Source of the DNA: an uncultured Microbulbifer sp.
GTDB taxonomy: Bacteria > Pseudomonadota > Gammaproteobacteria > Pseudomonadales > Cellvibrionaceae
DNA length: 64,000 nucleotides
Direction of reading: 5' to 3'
NCBI RefSeq assembly: GCF_947504145.1
Contig: NZ_CANNGQ010000001.1
Location: forward strand, 1,300,737 to 1,364,736
In this document: positions 29,151 to 38,477 of the stretch, piece after piece
Numbering within the stretch: the first letter of the stretch is position 1
How the letters are laid out: the number at the start of each line of letters is the position of its first letter
Notes under the pieces: model-generated
Told to the model about the DNA's origin: nothing
Seen by the model: only the letters and a program-made list of their open reading frames with translations
Database searches by the model: none
Made by a program: the position numbers and the translations under genes

Positions 29151-29726
29151 ATGCCGACCTATTTTCGATATTGCGGCCTCCTGATCCTACTCGCACAAGC
29201 ACTACTAATCAGCGCCTGTGCCGCGCCGGGACAGACCCGAGATGATCAGCGCCAGCATATTCAGCAAACCGAGCGCGAAGTTCTGGACGCCCTGTATCAG
29301 CTGAAACCCGATTTGCGCACAGATGTGGCCCGCGCGCCAGGCTATGCCGTATTCAGTAACGTCAATGTCAACCTGCTCCTGGCCAGCGCATCAACGGGCT
29401 ACGGTGTGGCAGTCAGCAAGTCCGGCGAGCGCACCTATATGAAAATGGGGGAAGTTGGCGTCGGTCTCGGGTTTGGAGTCAAAGACTTTCGCGCCCTGTT
29501 CGTTTTTGATTCACCAGAAGTAATGAACCGCTTTGTAGAGCACGGCTGGTCATTTGGGGGACATGCAGACGCGGCAGCCAAAGCTCAGGATAAAGGCGCA
29601 GCCGTTGGCGGCGAAGTTGTGGCGGATGGCATGCGGGTTTACCAGCTTACGGAAAGCGGGATCGCGCTGCAGGCGACCTTAAAAGGAACGAAATACTGGA
29701 AGGATCGCGATCTGAATTTTGAGTGA
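29151..29726 (+). CDS. SYLF/YSC84-like domain lipoprotein
   Basis: 191 residues. The signal peptide ends in the lipobox ISAC, so it is a predicted lipoprotein. The mature part has the SYLF/Ysc84 pattern: GYAVFSNVNVNLLLASASTG, GVGLGFGVKDFRALFVFDS, and the closing region GIALQATLKGTKYWKD. Eukaryotic SYLF domains bind phosphoinositides; the bacterial role is unknown. A candidate structured RNA and terminator lie downstream. Confidence 0.8.
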   Translation: MPTYFRYCGLLILLAQALLISACAAPGQTRDDQRQHIQQTEREVLDALYQLKPDLRTDVARAPGYAVFSNVNVNLLLASASTGYGVAVSKSGERTYMKMGEVGVGLGFGVKDFRALFVFDSPEVMNRFVEHGWSFGGHADAAAKAQDKGAAVGGEVVADGMRVYQLTESGIALQATLKGTKYWKDRDLNFE

Positions 29727-29848
29727 GAGACAGCACCGCCGGCGCCTGGCAGAAACACACGACGCAACTGTACAAAAGTTGCCCAATCGTGCGCCAACTT
29801 TTCGATCTGCCGCGGCGGCTCGGAAATAGCCTGCCTAAACTTTAAACA

Positions 29849-30039
29849 GCACCTGCTGAGGAATGTCAGGGAGCAGTACAACGTTTCTGATGGTGCGGTT
29901 GTGGTTCGCACCGCGCATTGACCGGGCAGTGAGAAGTCGTCATAGGTCTGACGCCAGAAATTTCAGGGAGCAGTAGTCTCAGCAGGTGCCGCCATGGATT
30001 GGCAGGGGCGCGGTGTTCATAAGGGCACCGCGCCTTTTT
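29849..30039 (+). ncRNA. Candidate structured RNA or structured 3' region with terminator
   Basis: A 12-base arm GCACCTGCTGAG (29849-29860) is perfectly complementary to CTCAGCAGGTGC (29978-29989). Inside it the 13-base sequence TCAGGGAGCAGTA occurs twice (29866-29878 and 29963-29975), and GGTGCG-N8-CGCACC can form an internal hairpin (around 29891-29912). A strong intrinsic terminator closes the unit at 30007-30039. No coding frame is evident. It could be an independent small RNA, a riboswitch-like leader or the 3' end of the SYLF transcript. No known RNA family was recognised. Confidence 0.35.
30007..30039 (+). terminator. Intrinsic terminator
   Basis: Stem GGCGCGGTG (30007-30015) pairs with CACCGCGCC (30026-30034) around a 10-base loop, followed by TTTTT. 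Confidence 0.85.
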
Positions 30040-30311
30040 ATTTGCAGCTTATTTAGAGTATCTCTTTATTTTCATCGCACGCGCGCCAGCGCTGCCGGCT
30101 CGATCACCGAAAATCCCTCAGCGCCCCCCGCTCCCAGTATTTTATTCTCAAAATCAATTGCCCGGCAGATATTTCCTTCAAGCTGCCTTAGGCTATCCTG
30201 AATTTTTAATTCGAATCTGTATCCTGCAGCGACCAGCGTATAAAAATGCCGGGTGCGCCAAAAGTATCCTGCACCAACCCTTTTCGACAACGATTAATGC
30301 GGAGCCTACGC

Positions 30312-31448
30312 ATGCATATCAGCAGCGCTTTTGACAGCGGTAATATCAAGGTCATCGACAAAAAGAGCACCCCTGTCGAGCTCGCGATCCGTATCGACAA
30401 CCAGTCGGACTTCTACCAGTGGTTTCATTTCCGCCTCGAAGGTGAGGTCGGTAACGAATACCCACTGCGCATATCCAATGCGGGCAAAGCCGCCTACCCG
30501 GAAGGCTGGGAGAACTACCGGGTCTGCGCCTCCTACGATCGCCACAACTGGTTCCGTATCGACGCAGAATACGACGGTAAAGCACTGGATTTCACCGTCG
30601 ACCTGGAACAGCCCAGTATCTACCTGGCCTACTTCGCCCCCTTCTCCTGGGAACGGCACCTGGACCTGATTGCCTGGGCACAGTCCGACGACCGCGTACA
30701 GGCGGAAACTCTGGGCCTGACCCTGGATGGCCGGGACATGACGCTGCTCACCATCGGCAACCCGGACACCGCAAAGCGCAAAGTTTGGATGATTGCCCGC
30801 CAACATCCCGGCGAAACCATGGCCGAGTGGTTTGTGGAAGGCTTCCTGGAAACTCTGCTGGATGAATCCAACTCTGCCGCCATGCGCATCCTGCAAGATA
30901 CAGTGTTTTACGTGGTGCCCAATATGAACCCCGACGGCAGTGTGCGCGGCCACCTGCGCACCAATGCCGCCGGCGCCAACCTGAACCGCGAGTGGCAATC
31001 GCCGAGCATGGAACGCAGTCCGGAAGTCTACCTCGTGCGCGAACGCATGCTGGCCACCGGCGGCGATATGTTCCTGGATATACACGGGGACGAAGCCTTG
31101 CCATACAACTTTGTCGCGGCCTGTGAAGGTGTTCCGGGGTACGATGAAAAACACGCAACACTGGAAAACATCTTCAAAGACGCCTTTGAAAAGGCCAGCC
31201 CGGATTTCCAGACCGAGCAGGGATACCCGCTGGACAAACCCGGCGAGGCAAACATGACGGTAGGCACCAACTGGTGCGGCCACCAGTTCCGCACCCTGGC
31301 GCTGACCCTCGAGATGCCCTTTAAAGACAACGATACGCTACCGGACCCGATCGAAGGCTGGTCTCCAGCCCGGTGCCGCAGCCTCGCGCGCGATATGCTT
31401 TTTCCGATCCGGGAAACCCTCGCCTATATGGATGAGGCAGAAAAATAA
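30312..31448 (+). CDS. M14 cytosolic-carboxypeptidase-type zinc peptidase
   Basis: 378 residues, no signal peptide. An N-terminal beta-sandwich domain (about 1-120) is followed by the M14 catalytic domain. The zinc ligands are His and Glu in ARQHPGETMAEWF and the later His in FLDIHGDEALPYN. NMNPDGSVRGHLRTN and GANLNREW are typical, and the catalytic Glu is in LTLEMPFKDN. This architecture matches the cytosolic carboxypeptidase (CCP) group, which in eukaryotes removes glutamate from tubulin; the bacterial substrate is unknown. The ATG at 30312 follows GGAG by 8 bases. Confidence 0.9.
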   Translation: MHISSAFDSGNIKVIDKKSTPVELAIRIDNQSDFYQWFHFRLEGEVGNEYPLRISNAGKAAYPEGWENYRVCASYDRHNWFRIDAEYDGKALDFTVDLEQPSIYLAYFAPFSWERHLDLIAWAQSDDRVQAETLGLTLDGRDMTLLTIGNPDTAKRKVWMIARQHPGETMAEWFVEGFLETLLDESNSAAMRILQDTVFYVVPNMNPDGSVRGHLRTNAAGANLNREWQSPSMERSPEVYLVRERMLATGGDMFLDIHGDEALPYNFVAACEGVPGYDEKHATLENIFKDAFEKASPDFQTEQGYPLDKPGEANMTVGTNWCGHQFRTLALTLEMPFKDNDTLPDPIEGWSPARCRSLARDMLFPIRETLAYMDEAEK

Positions 31449-31538
31449 CGGGCCTCGTTAAACAGACACTTTCACACCAGAAAAAATCGCATCCAACACT
31501 GGAAACCAAAAAACATAACGAACCATCGAGGAACTCAG

Positions 31539-33359
31539 ATGCAGAAAAACACCTACTGGCAACGGCTGGCCCTGCCGCTGGCCCTGGCAGCAGCCATCGC
31601 TGGTGGCTGCGGCAAAAGCACCGACGCGCCCCAGTCGCCAACAACCGAAGGGTCACCGGCCGCAGAGCAAGCGCCAACGGCACAGGCCGGCGAGCGGGAA
31701 ATACCGCAGCCCAAGGAAATGCCTACCGTCGATGTGATCAGCGAACCGCCGCTCAGCGATGCAGAAAAAGCCGAAGTTGCCGAAATCGCCAAGGATCTGC
31801 ACAAGCACATTGCCGTGCTGGCATCCGACAAATTTGAAGGTCGCGCCCCGGCAACCAAAGGTGAAGAGCTGACCGTCAATTACCTGGCTGATGAATTCAA
31901 GAAGCTGGGCCTGAAGCCCGGCGCCACCGATGCGGACGGCAATCCCAGCTGGTTCCAGGAGGTTCCAGTGGTGGAGATGCAGATTGAAAGCACCCCGCTG
32001 GAAATCAAGGGCAAAGACTTCTCAGAATCCCTGCAGCCACGCAGCGACATGGTGGCCTTCACCCAGCGCCAGACACCAGAAAGCCAGTTGAAAGACAGTC
32101 CGCTGGTATTCGTGGGCTACGGTATTGTTGCACCGGAAAACGACTGGAACGATTACGCCGGCCTGGATATGCAAGGTAAAACAGCGGTTATTCTGGTGAA
32201 TGATCCGGGCTATGCCACACAGGACAAAAACCTGTTTAACGGCAACGCAATGACCTACTACGGCCGCTGGAGCTACAAGTTCGAAGAAGCCGCACGCCAG
32301 GGCGCTGACGGCGCCATCATCATCCACGAGACCGGTGCCGCCGGCTACCCGTGGGAAGTGGTGAGCGGCAGCTGGTCCGGCGCTCAGATCAGCCTCGAAG
32401 CCGAAGACAAAAACGCCGACCGGGTTGCGGTCGAGTCCTGGATTACCAGCGACGCGGCAAAATCGCTGTTCAGCGCCGCGGGCCTGGACCTGACACAGGA
32501 GATGGAAGCCGCCAAGCAACAGGGCTTCAAACCCAAGCCACTGAACCTCACCGCCTCGGTGGACCTCAAAAGTGAAGTGCGCACGTCCAACTCCCGCAAT
32601 GTGGTAGCAAAAGTCGAAGGCAGCAAATATCCGGATGAAGCTGTCATATACACCGCGCACTGGGATCACCTCGGCGTAAATGATCATGCAGAGGGTGGCG
32701 ACCATGTTTTCAATGGTGCGGTCGATAATGCCACCGGCACCGCCGGCCTGCTGGCGATGGCCCATCAGATTTCCAAAATGGAACAGCCACCAGAGCGCTC
32801 ACTTCTGTTCGTAGCGGTTACCGCTGAAGAATCCGGCCTGCTGGGTTCAAAATATTATGCGGCCAACCCGGTAGTCCCACTGGAAAAGACCGTCGCCGGT
32901 ATTAACTTTGACGCCATGGGCGTGCTCGGCCCCATGCGCGATGTGATCGTGATGGGATACGGCAATAGTGAGCTGGAAAAAATACTGGAGAAGGTAGCCG
33001 GCACTCAGGGCCGCTACCTGGCGCCGGAAGATCACCCGGAGCGCGGCTATTTCTACCGCTCAGACCATTTCAGCCTGGCGAAAAAAGGCGTGCCGATGCT
33101 CTACTTTGATTCCGGTACCGACAGTTTTGAGCACGGCCGTGAGTGGGCGCAGAAGAAAGGTGAGGAATACACCGCAGAGCACTACCACAAGCCAGGTGAC
33201 GAGTACGATCCCGAGTGGAACCTGGAAGGCGCGGCATTGGACTTGGCACTTGGCCTCGATATCGGCCTCGCGCTGGCCAATAGTCGCGACTGGCCGAACT
33301 GGTATGAAGGCAATGAGTTTCGGGCAATTCGCGACAAGAGTTCGGAAACCAGAAAGTAA
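31539..33359 (+). CDS. M28-family zinc aminopeptidase lipoprotein with PA domain
   Basis: 606 residues. The signal sequence ends AIAGGC, a passable lipobox, followed by a Ser/Pro/Ala/Glu-rich tether (to about residue 75). The M28 zinc ligands are seen in YTAHWDHLGVN, GAVDNATGTAGLL (Asp), TAEESGLLGSKYY (Glu-Glu) and FYRSDHFSLAKKGVPML (His). A protease-associated insert lies around 185-330. It probably degrades peptides in the periplasm. It follows the M14 gene by 90 bases and ends at a strong terminator. Confidence 0.92.
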   Translation: MQKNTYWQRLALPLALAAAIAGGCGKSTDAPQSPTTEGSPAAEQAPTAQAGEREIPQPKEMPTVDVISEPPLSDAEKAEVAEIAKDLHKHIAVLASDKFEGRAPATKGEELTVNYLADEFKKLGLKPGATDADGNPSWFQEVPVVEMQIESTPLEIKGKDFSESLQPRSDMVAFTQRQTPESQLKDSPLVFVGYGIVAPENDWNDYAGLDMQGKTAVILVNDPGYATQDKNLFNGNAMTYYGRWSYKFEEAARQGADGAIIIHETGAAGYPWEVVSGSWSGAQISLEAEDKNADRVAVESWITSDAAKSLFSAAGLDLTQEMEAAKQQGFKPKPLNLTASVDLKSEVRTSNSRNVVAKVEGSKYPDEAVIYTAHWDHLGVNDHAEGGDHVFNGAVDNATGTAGLLAMAHQISKMEQPPERSLLFVAVTAEESGLLGSKYYAANPVVPLEKTVAGINFDAMGVLGPMRDVIVMGYGNSELEKILEKVAGTQGRYLAPEDHPERGYFYRSDHFSLAKKGVPMLYFDSGTDSFEHGREWAQKKGEEYTAEHYHKPGDEYDPEWNLEGAALDLALGLDIGLALANSRDWPNWYEGNEFRAIRDKSSETRK

Positions 33360-33390
33360 TTCCACCTTCCGTCACATGTAAAATAAACAA

Positions 33391-33418
33391 GGGGCGCCAA
33401 AATGGCGCCCCTTTTTTT
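33391..33418. terminator. Intrinsic terminator after the M28 gene
   Basis: GGGGCGCC (33391-33398), loop AAAAT, GGCGCCCC (33404-33411), then TTTTTTT. It stops the M28 peptidase transcript; the left A-run is weak, so action on psiE from the other strand is less sure. Confidence 0.85.
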
Positions 33419-33439
33419 CGCGCAGAACACTCCGCGCGC

Positions 33440-33970
33440 TCACTCATCTTGCACTTTCCCCTTCTGCACATCGTGCGGTACGGGAGAATGCGCTTCGACT
33501 GTCAGCGTTTCTTTTCTCGAGACCAGCCAATACGTAATACCCAGGGCCAGCGTCGTTACCGCAATCCCCAGTATGTAAATCGGCCCGGTGTCATCCAGGT
33601 CGAGCACAATGACTTTTCGCGCGATAGCCATCAGTGCCGTGGCGACCACCAGCTGAATCGGAATCACGTTGGAGCCGAGGTAGAGGCGGATATTGATAAA
33701 GATTTCGATCGAGATCAACACCAGCATGATGGCGCCGAAAACATCAAACAGGTCGCCGTGGTCCAGCAACAATATTGGCTCGACAGACAATCGCTGGTAC
33801 AGCACCCAAACCACATCCGCCACACTCCACATGATTACCATGGCCATGAGTATCGCGAGAAAACGGATAGACGCGCGGATGATGATATGTAGCACCCGAA
33901 TCAGCGGGTCTTCATGTTCCGCAGGCAACTCGTCATGGAGAATTGAGGGCTTTCTATTCTGCTTGTCCAT
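33440..33970 (-). CDS. psiE: PsiE-family membrane protein
   Basis: 176 residues. Four predicted transmembrane helices (about 36-60, 80-100, 108-130, 140-160) and the family region IARKVIVLDLDDTG mark it as a phosphate-starvation-inducible PsiE homologue; the molecular function is unknown. The ATG at 33970 has GAGGCGAGCG directly ahead; the reading from 34000 was rejected. No Pho box was recognised upstream. Confidence 0.85.
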   Translation of the reverse strand: MDKQNRKPSILHDELPAEHEDPLIRVLHIIIRASIRFLAILMAMVIMWSVADVVWVLYQRLSVEPILLLDHGDLFDVFGAIMLVLISIEIFINIRLYLGSNVIPIQLVVATALMAIARKVIVLDLDDTGPIYILGIAVTTLALGITYWLVSRKETLTVEAHSPVPHDVQKGKVQDE

Positions 33971-34102
33971 CGCTCGCCTCTGCGGTAGAAATCGGTGCAC
34001 CTCTGGTTAACCTTAGTTATAGCGCACCAGCTATCGTCCATCAGTGTTAGCGAGCTGGGCTTCGCAATCTTTGAAGAGTAGAAATTCGCCAAAATTCCCA
34101 TA

Positions 34103-34131
34103 AAAAAACCCGCTGCAAGCAGCGGGTTTTT
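34103..34131. terminator. Intrinsic terminator between fadD and psiE
   Basis: AACCCGCTGC and GCAGCGGGTT (34107-34126) form a stem around a 2-base AA, with A-run on the left and TTTTT on the right. Downstream of fadD on the minus strand, it ends that transcript. Confidence 0.85.
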
Positions 34132-34179
34132 GAGGGCGGTTGCTATGCACAACACCCGGGGCCAAGATTGTTCTCCAGA

Positions 34180-35817
34180 TCAGGCAGCCGTCGTTTCCTC
34201 GAGCTTCTTCAGCTCTTCATCGCGCAGTTCGCGGCGTAAAATCTTGCCCACATTCGTTTTCGGCAGATCGTCGCGGAACTCGATGTTTTTCGGCACCTTG
34301 TAGGCGGTCATGTTTTCGCGGCAGAAGGCAACGACTTCGTCAGCCGTCAGGGACTCTTCCGCTTTCACTACGAACAGTTTTACCGCTTCGCCACTGCGCT
34401 CGTCGGGAATACCCACGGCCGCGGCCTCGGCAACTTTCGGGTGCGCCGCCACAACATCTTCGATTTCATTGGGATACACATTGAAACCCGACACGATGAT
34501 CATGTCTTTCTTGCGGTCGACAATCTTGATGTAACCGTCGTCCTGGATGACCGCCATATCGCCGGTTTTCAGCCAGCCTTCAGAATCGATGGTCTCAGCT
34601 GTGGCCTCTGGGCGCTCCCAGTAGCCCTTCATGACCTGCGGCCCGCGAACACAGAGCTCCCCAGGGGTATTGTTGGGCAGGTCATTGCCGTTCTCGTCAA
34701 TCACCTTCACTTCGGTGTCCGGTACGGGCAGCCCCACGGTACCCAGCTGTACGGCTTCGACAGGATTGAAAGAAACGACCGGCGCCGTCTCAGTCATGCC
34801 GTAACCTTCGGTCACGACACAACCAGTCACTTGTTTCCACTTCTCTGCGGTAGCACGGGTCAACGCCATGCCACCGGAGCAGGTGGTGTGCAGTTTGCTG
34901 AAGTCGAGATCGGCAAATTCCGGATTACGCATCAGACCGTTGAACAGGGTGTTCAGGCCGCAGAAACCGGTAAAGCGTTTGCCTTTCAGGGTTTTCACAA
35001 AGCCCGGAATATCCCGTGGATTCGGAATCAGCAGAGAATGGCTACCGGTGGTAAACAGGCACATGCAGTGCAGGGTAAAGGCGTAGATGTGGTAGAGCGG
35101 GAGCGGCGCAATGTAGAACTCCTCGCCCTCGCGCATGGAATCACCCAGCGCTTCCCGTACCTGCTCCATATTGGCAACCAGGTTGCGGTGGGTCAGCATG
35201 GCGCCTTTAGCGACACCTGTGGTGCCGCCGGTGTACTGCAGCACCGCGAGGTCGTCAGGGGTGCGCTGTACTTCCTGATGCGGTTGCGCGGTGCCTGCGG
35301 ACATGGCATCGCGGAAATCCACGCGGTTGGTGAAGCTGAATTCCGGCACCATTTTTTTGATGTATTTGGCGACACTGTTGATCAGGATGCGCTTGAGCGG
35401 CGGATGAAGATCGGCAATTTCGGACACAATCACCTGTTCGACGCCAGTTTCCGGAATGACTTCGGAAGCCGTGTCCGCAATATTTGCCAGCACCACCAGC
35501 GCCTTGGCACCGGAATCATTCAGCTGGTGCTTAAGTTCGCGCTTGGTATACAGGGGGTTGGTATTAACCACAGTGAGCCCGGCACGCAGTGCGCCGAATA
35601 CGACAACCGGGTACTGGAGAACGTTGGGCAGCTGTACCGCGATCCGGTCGCCAGGCTTGAGATTCGTTTTGTTCTGGAGGTAGGAGGCGAAGTTGGCGCT
35701 GAGCCGGTCTATGTCACGGACGCTCAATGTGTGCCCGAGGCAGGTGAAAGCCGGTCGATCAGCGAATTTGGCCGTAGCGGCGGAAAACACGTCAAGAATA
35801 CTGCGTTCGATGTCCAA
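34180..35817 (-). CDS. fadD: Long-chain fatty acid-CoA ligase FadD
   Basis: 545 residues. Activates fatty acids with ATP and CoA, feeding beta-oxidation. The AMP-binding signature is LQYTGGTTGVAKGAMLTHRN (about residues 195-214). TEGYGMTETAPVVSFNP, GWLKTGDMAVIQDDGYI and the C-terminal lysine motif KTNVGKILRREL are all present. The N-terminal part matches proteobacterial FadD. It stands alone between terminators or intergenic stretches; no PsrA-like AAAC-N4-GTTT site was seen upstream, unlike fadB. Confidence 0.94.
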   Translation of the reverse strand: MDIERSILDVFSAATAKFADRPAFTCLGHTLSVRDIDRLSANFASYLQNKTNLKPGDRIAVQLPNVLQYPVVVFGALRAGLTVVNTNPLYTKRELKHQLNDSGAKALVVLANIADTASEVIPETGVEQVIVSEIADLHPPLKRILINSVAKYIKKMVPEFSFTNRVDFRDAMSAGTAQPHQEVQRTPDDLAVLQYTGGTTGVAKGAMLTHRNLVANMEQVREALGDSMREGEEFYIAPLPLYHIYAFTLHCMCLFTTGSHSLLIPNPRDIPGFVKTLKGKRFTGFCGLNTLFNGLMRNPEFADLDFSKLHTTCSGGMALTRATAEKWKQVTGCVVTEGYGMTETAPVVSFNPVEAVQLGTVGLPVPDTEVKVIDENGNDLPNNTPGELCVRGPQVMKGYWERPEATAETIDSEGWLKTGDMAVIQDDGYIKIVDRKKDMIIVSGFNVYPNEIEDVVAAHPKVAEAAAVGIPDERSGEAVKLFVVKAEESLTADEVVAFCRENMTAYKVPKNIEFRDDLPKTNVGKILRRELRDEELKKLEETTAA

Positions 35818-36229
35818 CTTATTTCTCCCAATATGTTGTTTTTGTGGTGCTGCCCGCCTGGTACGGTGCGCCCCTTAACCCGGGATTATCAATCAGGTTA
35901 CAGACCGAAGATACCATGACGCCAAAATTAACCAACCACCGGTATTCCGCGGTTGCCAATCTCTTTATGGTACCCATGTCCGTATATAGACGAAATCTTC
36001 AGGGCAAGAGCCATTCGGACAGATAATTATTGTAAGTTTTGATAGTTATTCGGTGAATGTCGCTGCGAGAAGCAAATAGCACGCCTGTTTTTTTATAAGC
36101 CGCTCGATGCCGTCGATTTTGCTGAACCAGCCGCCAGATCTCCGCGCCGCCAGCTTCTGCAATCACCGCGGCGAATATTGGAGCACTCCGGCTGCCGAAA
36201 TTCTATTCCTCCCCGGCCCTCTCTCACGC
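35818..36229. other. Intergenic region between fadD and SCP2-like gene
   Basis: About 410 bases. It contains the presumed fadD promoter, which was not resolved. A 36-codon plus-strand frame beginning at 35916 has no recognisable features and was not annotated. Nothing else seen. Confidence 0.45.
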
Positions 36230-36580
36230 TCAAGCGTGTGCGGAAAAAAGGTCTGCCAGCGCCGCTGCCAGCTCTCGATTGCCGGTATAGCGGATATCCC
36301 CAAGTAGGAATGCGTGCCGCGCACTCAGCTGGCCATCGGTAATGTCTTTCAAGGTGTTGTACGACATTTCCAGCTCCAGATCCGCGTCCTCGGTCAAGCC
36401 GGAAACCTGTTCCGCCTCGATTTTAACAAGCGTATCTCCGACGGCAGACTGGTCATCATTTCGACGCTGCACCTGCAGGTAAAAATCACTGCCGTCCGGT
36501 AGTCGAAACTGTACCCGAGCGGTATTGGGCAGACAAGTCAGCTGCTGTAGCCGCTCAATGATTTGCGCGGGTAATTGCAT
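36230..36580 (-). CDS. SCP2-like sterol/lipid-carrier domain protein
   Basis: 116 residues. The C-terminal half (LEMSYNTLKDITDGQLSAR, then FLLGDIRYTGNRELAAAL) has the pattern of SCP2-type lipid-binding domains, where LKDITxGQL and GDIxxxGN are typical. Whole-domain length is normal for the family. It lies between fadD and an acyl-CoA dehydrogenase, which fits a role in lipid or acyl-CoA handling. The substrate is unknown. Confidence 0.65.
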   Translation of the reverse strand: MQLPAQIIERLQQLTCLPNTARVQFRLPDGSDFYLQVQRRNDDQSAVGDTLVKIEAEQVSGLTEDADLELEMSYNTLKDITDGQLSARHAFLLGDIRYTGNRELAAALADLFSAHA

Positions 36581-36634
36581 CGGTGCTCCGGATTAAACAT
36601 CCCGCTGTTACCGTCGTTGGCAAAAGCCGGATTC

Positions 36635-36670
36635 AAAAACACCGCCGATGTTGCCAGCGGCGGTGTTTTT
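36635..36670. terminator. Intrinsic terminator after the acyl-CoA dehydrogenase gene
   Basis: AAAAACACCGCCG (36635-36647) pairs with CGGCGGTGTTTTT (36658-36670) around a 10-base loop. It lies just beyond the acyl-CoA dehydrogenase stop on the minus strand and upstream of the SCP2-like gene, separating the two. Confidence 0.85.
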
Positions 36671-36683
36671 ATTCACATCAAGC

Positions 36684-38477
36684 TCAGAAGGCGAAGTGAT
36701 CCGCGTCCAGGCTCATCAGGTTGTCGGCGCCACTCTGCATAGCGCTGGCATGGGTTGCGGTGCGCGGCAGGATCCGATCGAAATAGAATCTCGCAGTCGC
36801 CAACTTGGCACGATAGAAGTCCTCTTCCTCAGTGCCCGCGGCGATTTTTTCGTTCGCCACTTTGGCAGACAGTGCCCACAGGTAGGCCTGTACCGCGTAC
36901 CCGGAGTACATCAGGTAATCTACGGAAGCAGCACCCACTTCGTCCGGGTTCTCCATCGCCTTGACGCCCACGTTCATGGTCAGGTCGCCCCACTCCTTGT
37001 TGAGCGCCTGGAGCTTGGTCACGTACGGAGCCAAAGCTTCGTTGTCCGCTTCTGCCTGGCAGAATTTGTGCACGATCTTGGTGAACTTGCGCAGCAGTTC
37101 ACCCTGACTCATCAGTACCTTGCGGCCCAACAGGTCGAGTGCCTGGATACCGGTAGTACCCTCGTAAATGGTGGAGATACGGGCATCGCGTACGTTCTGC
37201 TCCATACCCCACTCGGCGATATAGCCGTGACCACCGAAACACTGCATGCCCAGGTTGGCAGATTCATAACCGGTTTCGGTCAGGAATGCCTTGGCGATCG
37301 GTGTCAGGAAGGCCATCAGGTCGTCGGCTTCTTTACGCTCCTCTTCGGAACCGGCCTGTGAGCGGTCCAGCTGTTGCGCACACAGCAGGATGAGCATGCG
37401 GCCACCCTCGGCGAAAGCCTTCTGGGTCAACAGCATGCGGCGCACATCGGGGTGCACGATAATCGGGTCTGCCGCACCCTCCGGGTTTTTCGGGCCACTC
37501 AGGGAGCGCATCTGCAGGCGGTCTTTGGCATACGCCAGAGATTTCTGGAAGCCAGCTTCCGCGTGCGCCACGCCCTGCAGGGCAGTACCCAGACGCGCAG
37601 TGTTCATAAAGGTGAACATGCAGTTCAGGCCCTTGTTGGGCGGGCCGATCAGGAAACCTTTCGCGCCGTCAAAGTTGAGCACGGCGGTAGCGTTGCCGTG
37701 AATGCCCATCTTGTGCTCCAGGGAGCCGCAGCTCACGCCGTTGCGCTCACCGGCAGAGCCGTCTTCGCTGGGCAGGAACTTAGGAACAATAAACAGGGAG
37801 ATACCCTTGGTGCCTACAGGTGCATCGGGCAGGCGGGCAAGAACGATATGTACGATGTTTTCCGCCATGTCGTGCTCACCGGCAGAAATGAAAATTTTGG
37901 TTCCGGTAATAGAGTAAGAGCCGTCGTCGTTCGGCTCGGCTTTGGAACGCAGGATACCCAGGTCGGTACCGCAGTGCGGCTCGGTCAGACACATAGTGCC
38001 GGTCCAGCTGCCTTCTACCAGCTTCGACAGGTAGGCGTGCTTCTGCTCGTCGGTACCGTGGGCTTCCAGAGTATTCATGGCACCGTGGGACAGCCCCGGG
38101 TACATACCCCAAGACCAGTTGGACGTGCCGATCATTTCACTCAGAATGGTCCCCAGCGACGGCGGCAGACCCTGCCCACCATGCTCTTCCTTATGTGGCA
38201 GCGACGGCCAGCCAGCTTCAACAAACTGCTGATAGGCTTCTTTGAATCCTTCCGGAGTTTTGACTTCACCGTCATTCCAGGTACAGCCCTGCTGGTCACC
38301 GATCTGGTTCAGGGGGGCCAGCACGTTTTCACAGAATTTGGCGCCCTCTTCCAGGATGGCGTCCACTACATCCGGGCTCGCATCTTCGTAACCCAGCGTT
38401 GCATAGTGCTGATCCCAGCCAAACAGCTCGCGCATGGCGAAGCGCATGTCACGCAGCGGAATCTTGATCTCGCTCAT
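36684..38477 (-). CDS. Acyl-CoA dehydrogenase (long, C-terminal-extended type)
   Basis: 597 residues. FAD-dependent first step of beta-oxidation. TGTMCLTEPHCGTDLG and GTKIFISAGEHDM form the FAD/substrate region, and STIYEGTTGIQALDLLGRK carries the family's typical glycine-rich end. An extra C-terminal domain of about 130 residues and N-terminal segment (MSEIKIPLRDMRFAMRELF) match the DmdC/PA0506-type acyl-CoA dehydrogenases rather than short-chain ones. It is probably the dehydrogenase partner of fadD and fadBA for long or medium chains; chain length cannot be read from sequence. Confidence 0.92.
   Translation of the reverse strand: MSEIKIPLRDMRFAMRELFGWDQHYATLGYEDASPDVVDAILEEGAKFCENVLAPLNQIGDQQGCTWNDGEVKTPEGFKEAYQQFVEAGWPSLPHKEEHGGQGLPPSLGTILSEMIGTSNWSWGMYPGLSHGAMNTLEAHGTDEQKHAYLSKLVEGSWTGTMCLTEPHCGTDLGILRSKAEPNDDGSYSITGTKIFISAGEHDMAENIVHIVLARLPDAPVGTKGISLFIVPKFLPSEDGSAGERNGVSCGSLEHKMGIHGNATAVLNFDGAKGFLIGPPNKGLNCMFTFMNTARLGTALQGVAHAEAGFQKSLAYAKDRLQMRSLSGPKNPEGAADPIIVHPDVRRMLLTQKAFAEGGRMLILLCAQQLDRSQAGSEEERKEADDLMAFLTPIAKAFLTETGYESANLGMQCFGGHGYIAEWGMEQNVRDARISTIYEGTTGIQALDLLGRKVLMSQGELLRKFTKIVHKFCQAEADNEALAPYVTKLQALNKEWGDLTMNVGVKAMENPDEVGAASVDYLMYSGYAVQAYLWALSAKVANEKIAAGTEEEDFYRAKLATARFYFDRILPRTATHASAMQSGADNLMSLDADHFAF

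Larger units (their letters stand above)
29727..30311. other. Long intergenic region after the SYLF gene
   Basis: 585 bases. The candidate structured RNA and terminator at 29849-30039 occupy the middle. A short inverted repeat GCAACT-N6-AGTTGC lies at 29764-29782 close to the SYLF stop. The rest up to 30311 is AT-richer and presumably holds the promoter for the M14 carboxypeptidase, which I could not place. Confidence 0.4.

Noticed and set aside
34441..35919. 492-codon plus frame antisense to fadD
   Set aside because: Shadow of fadD on the opposite strand.
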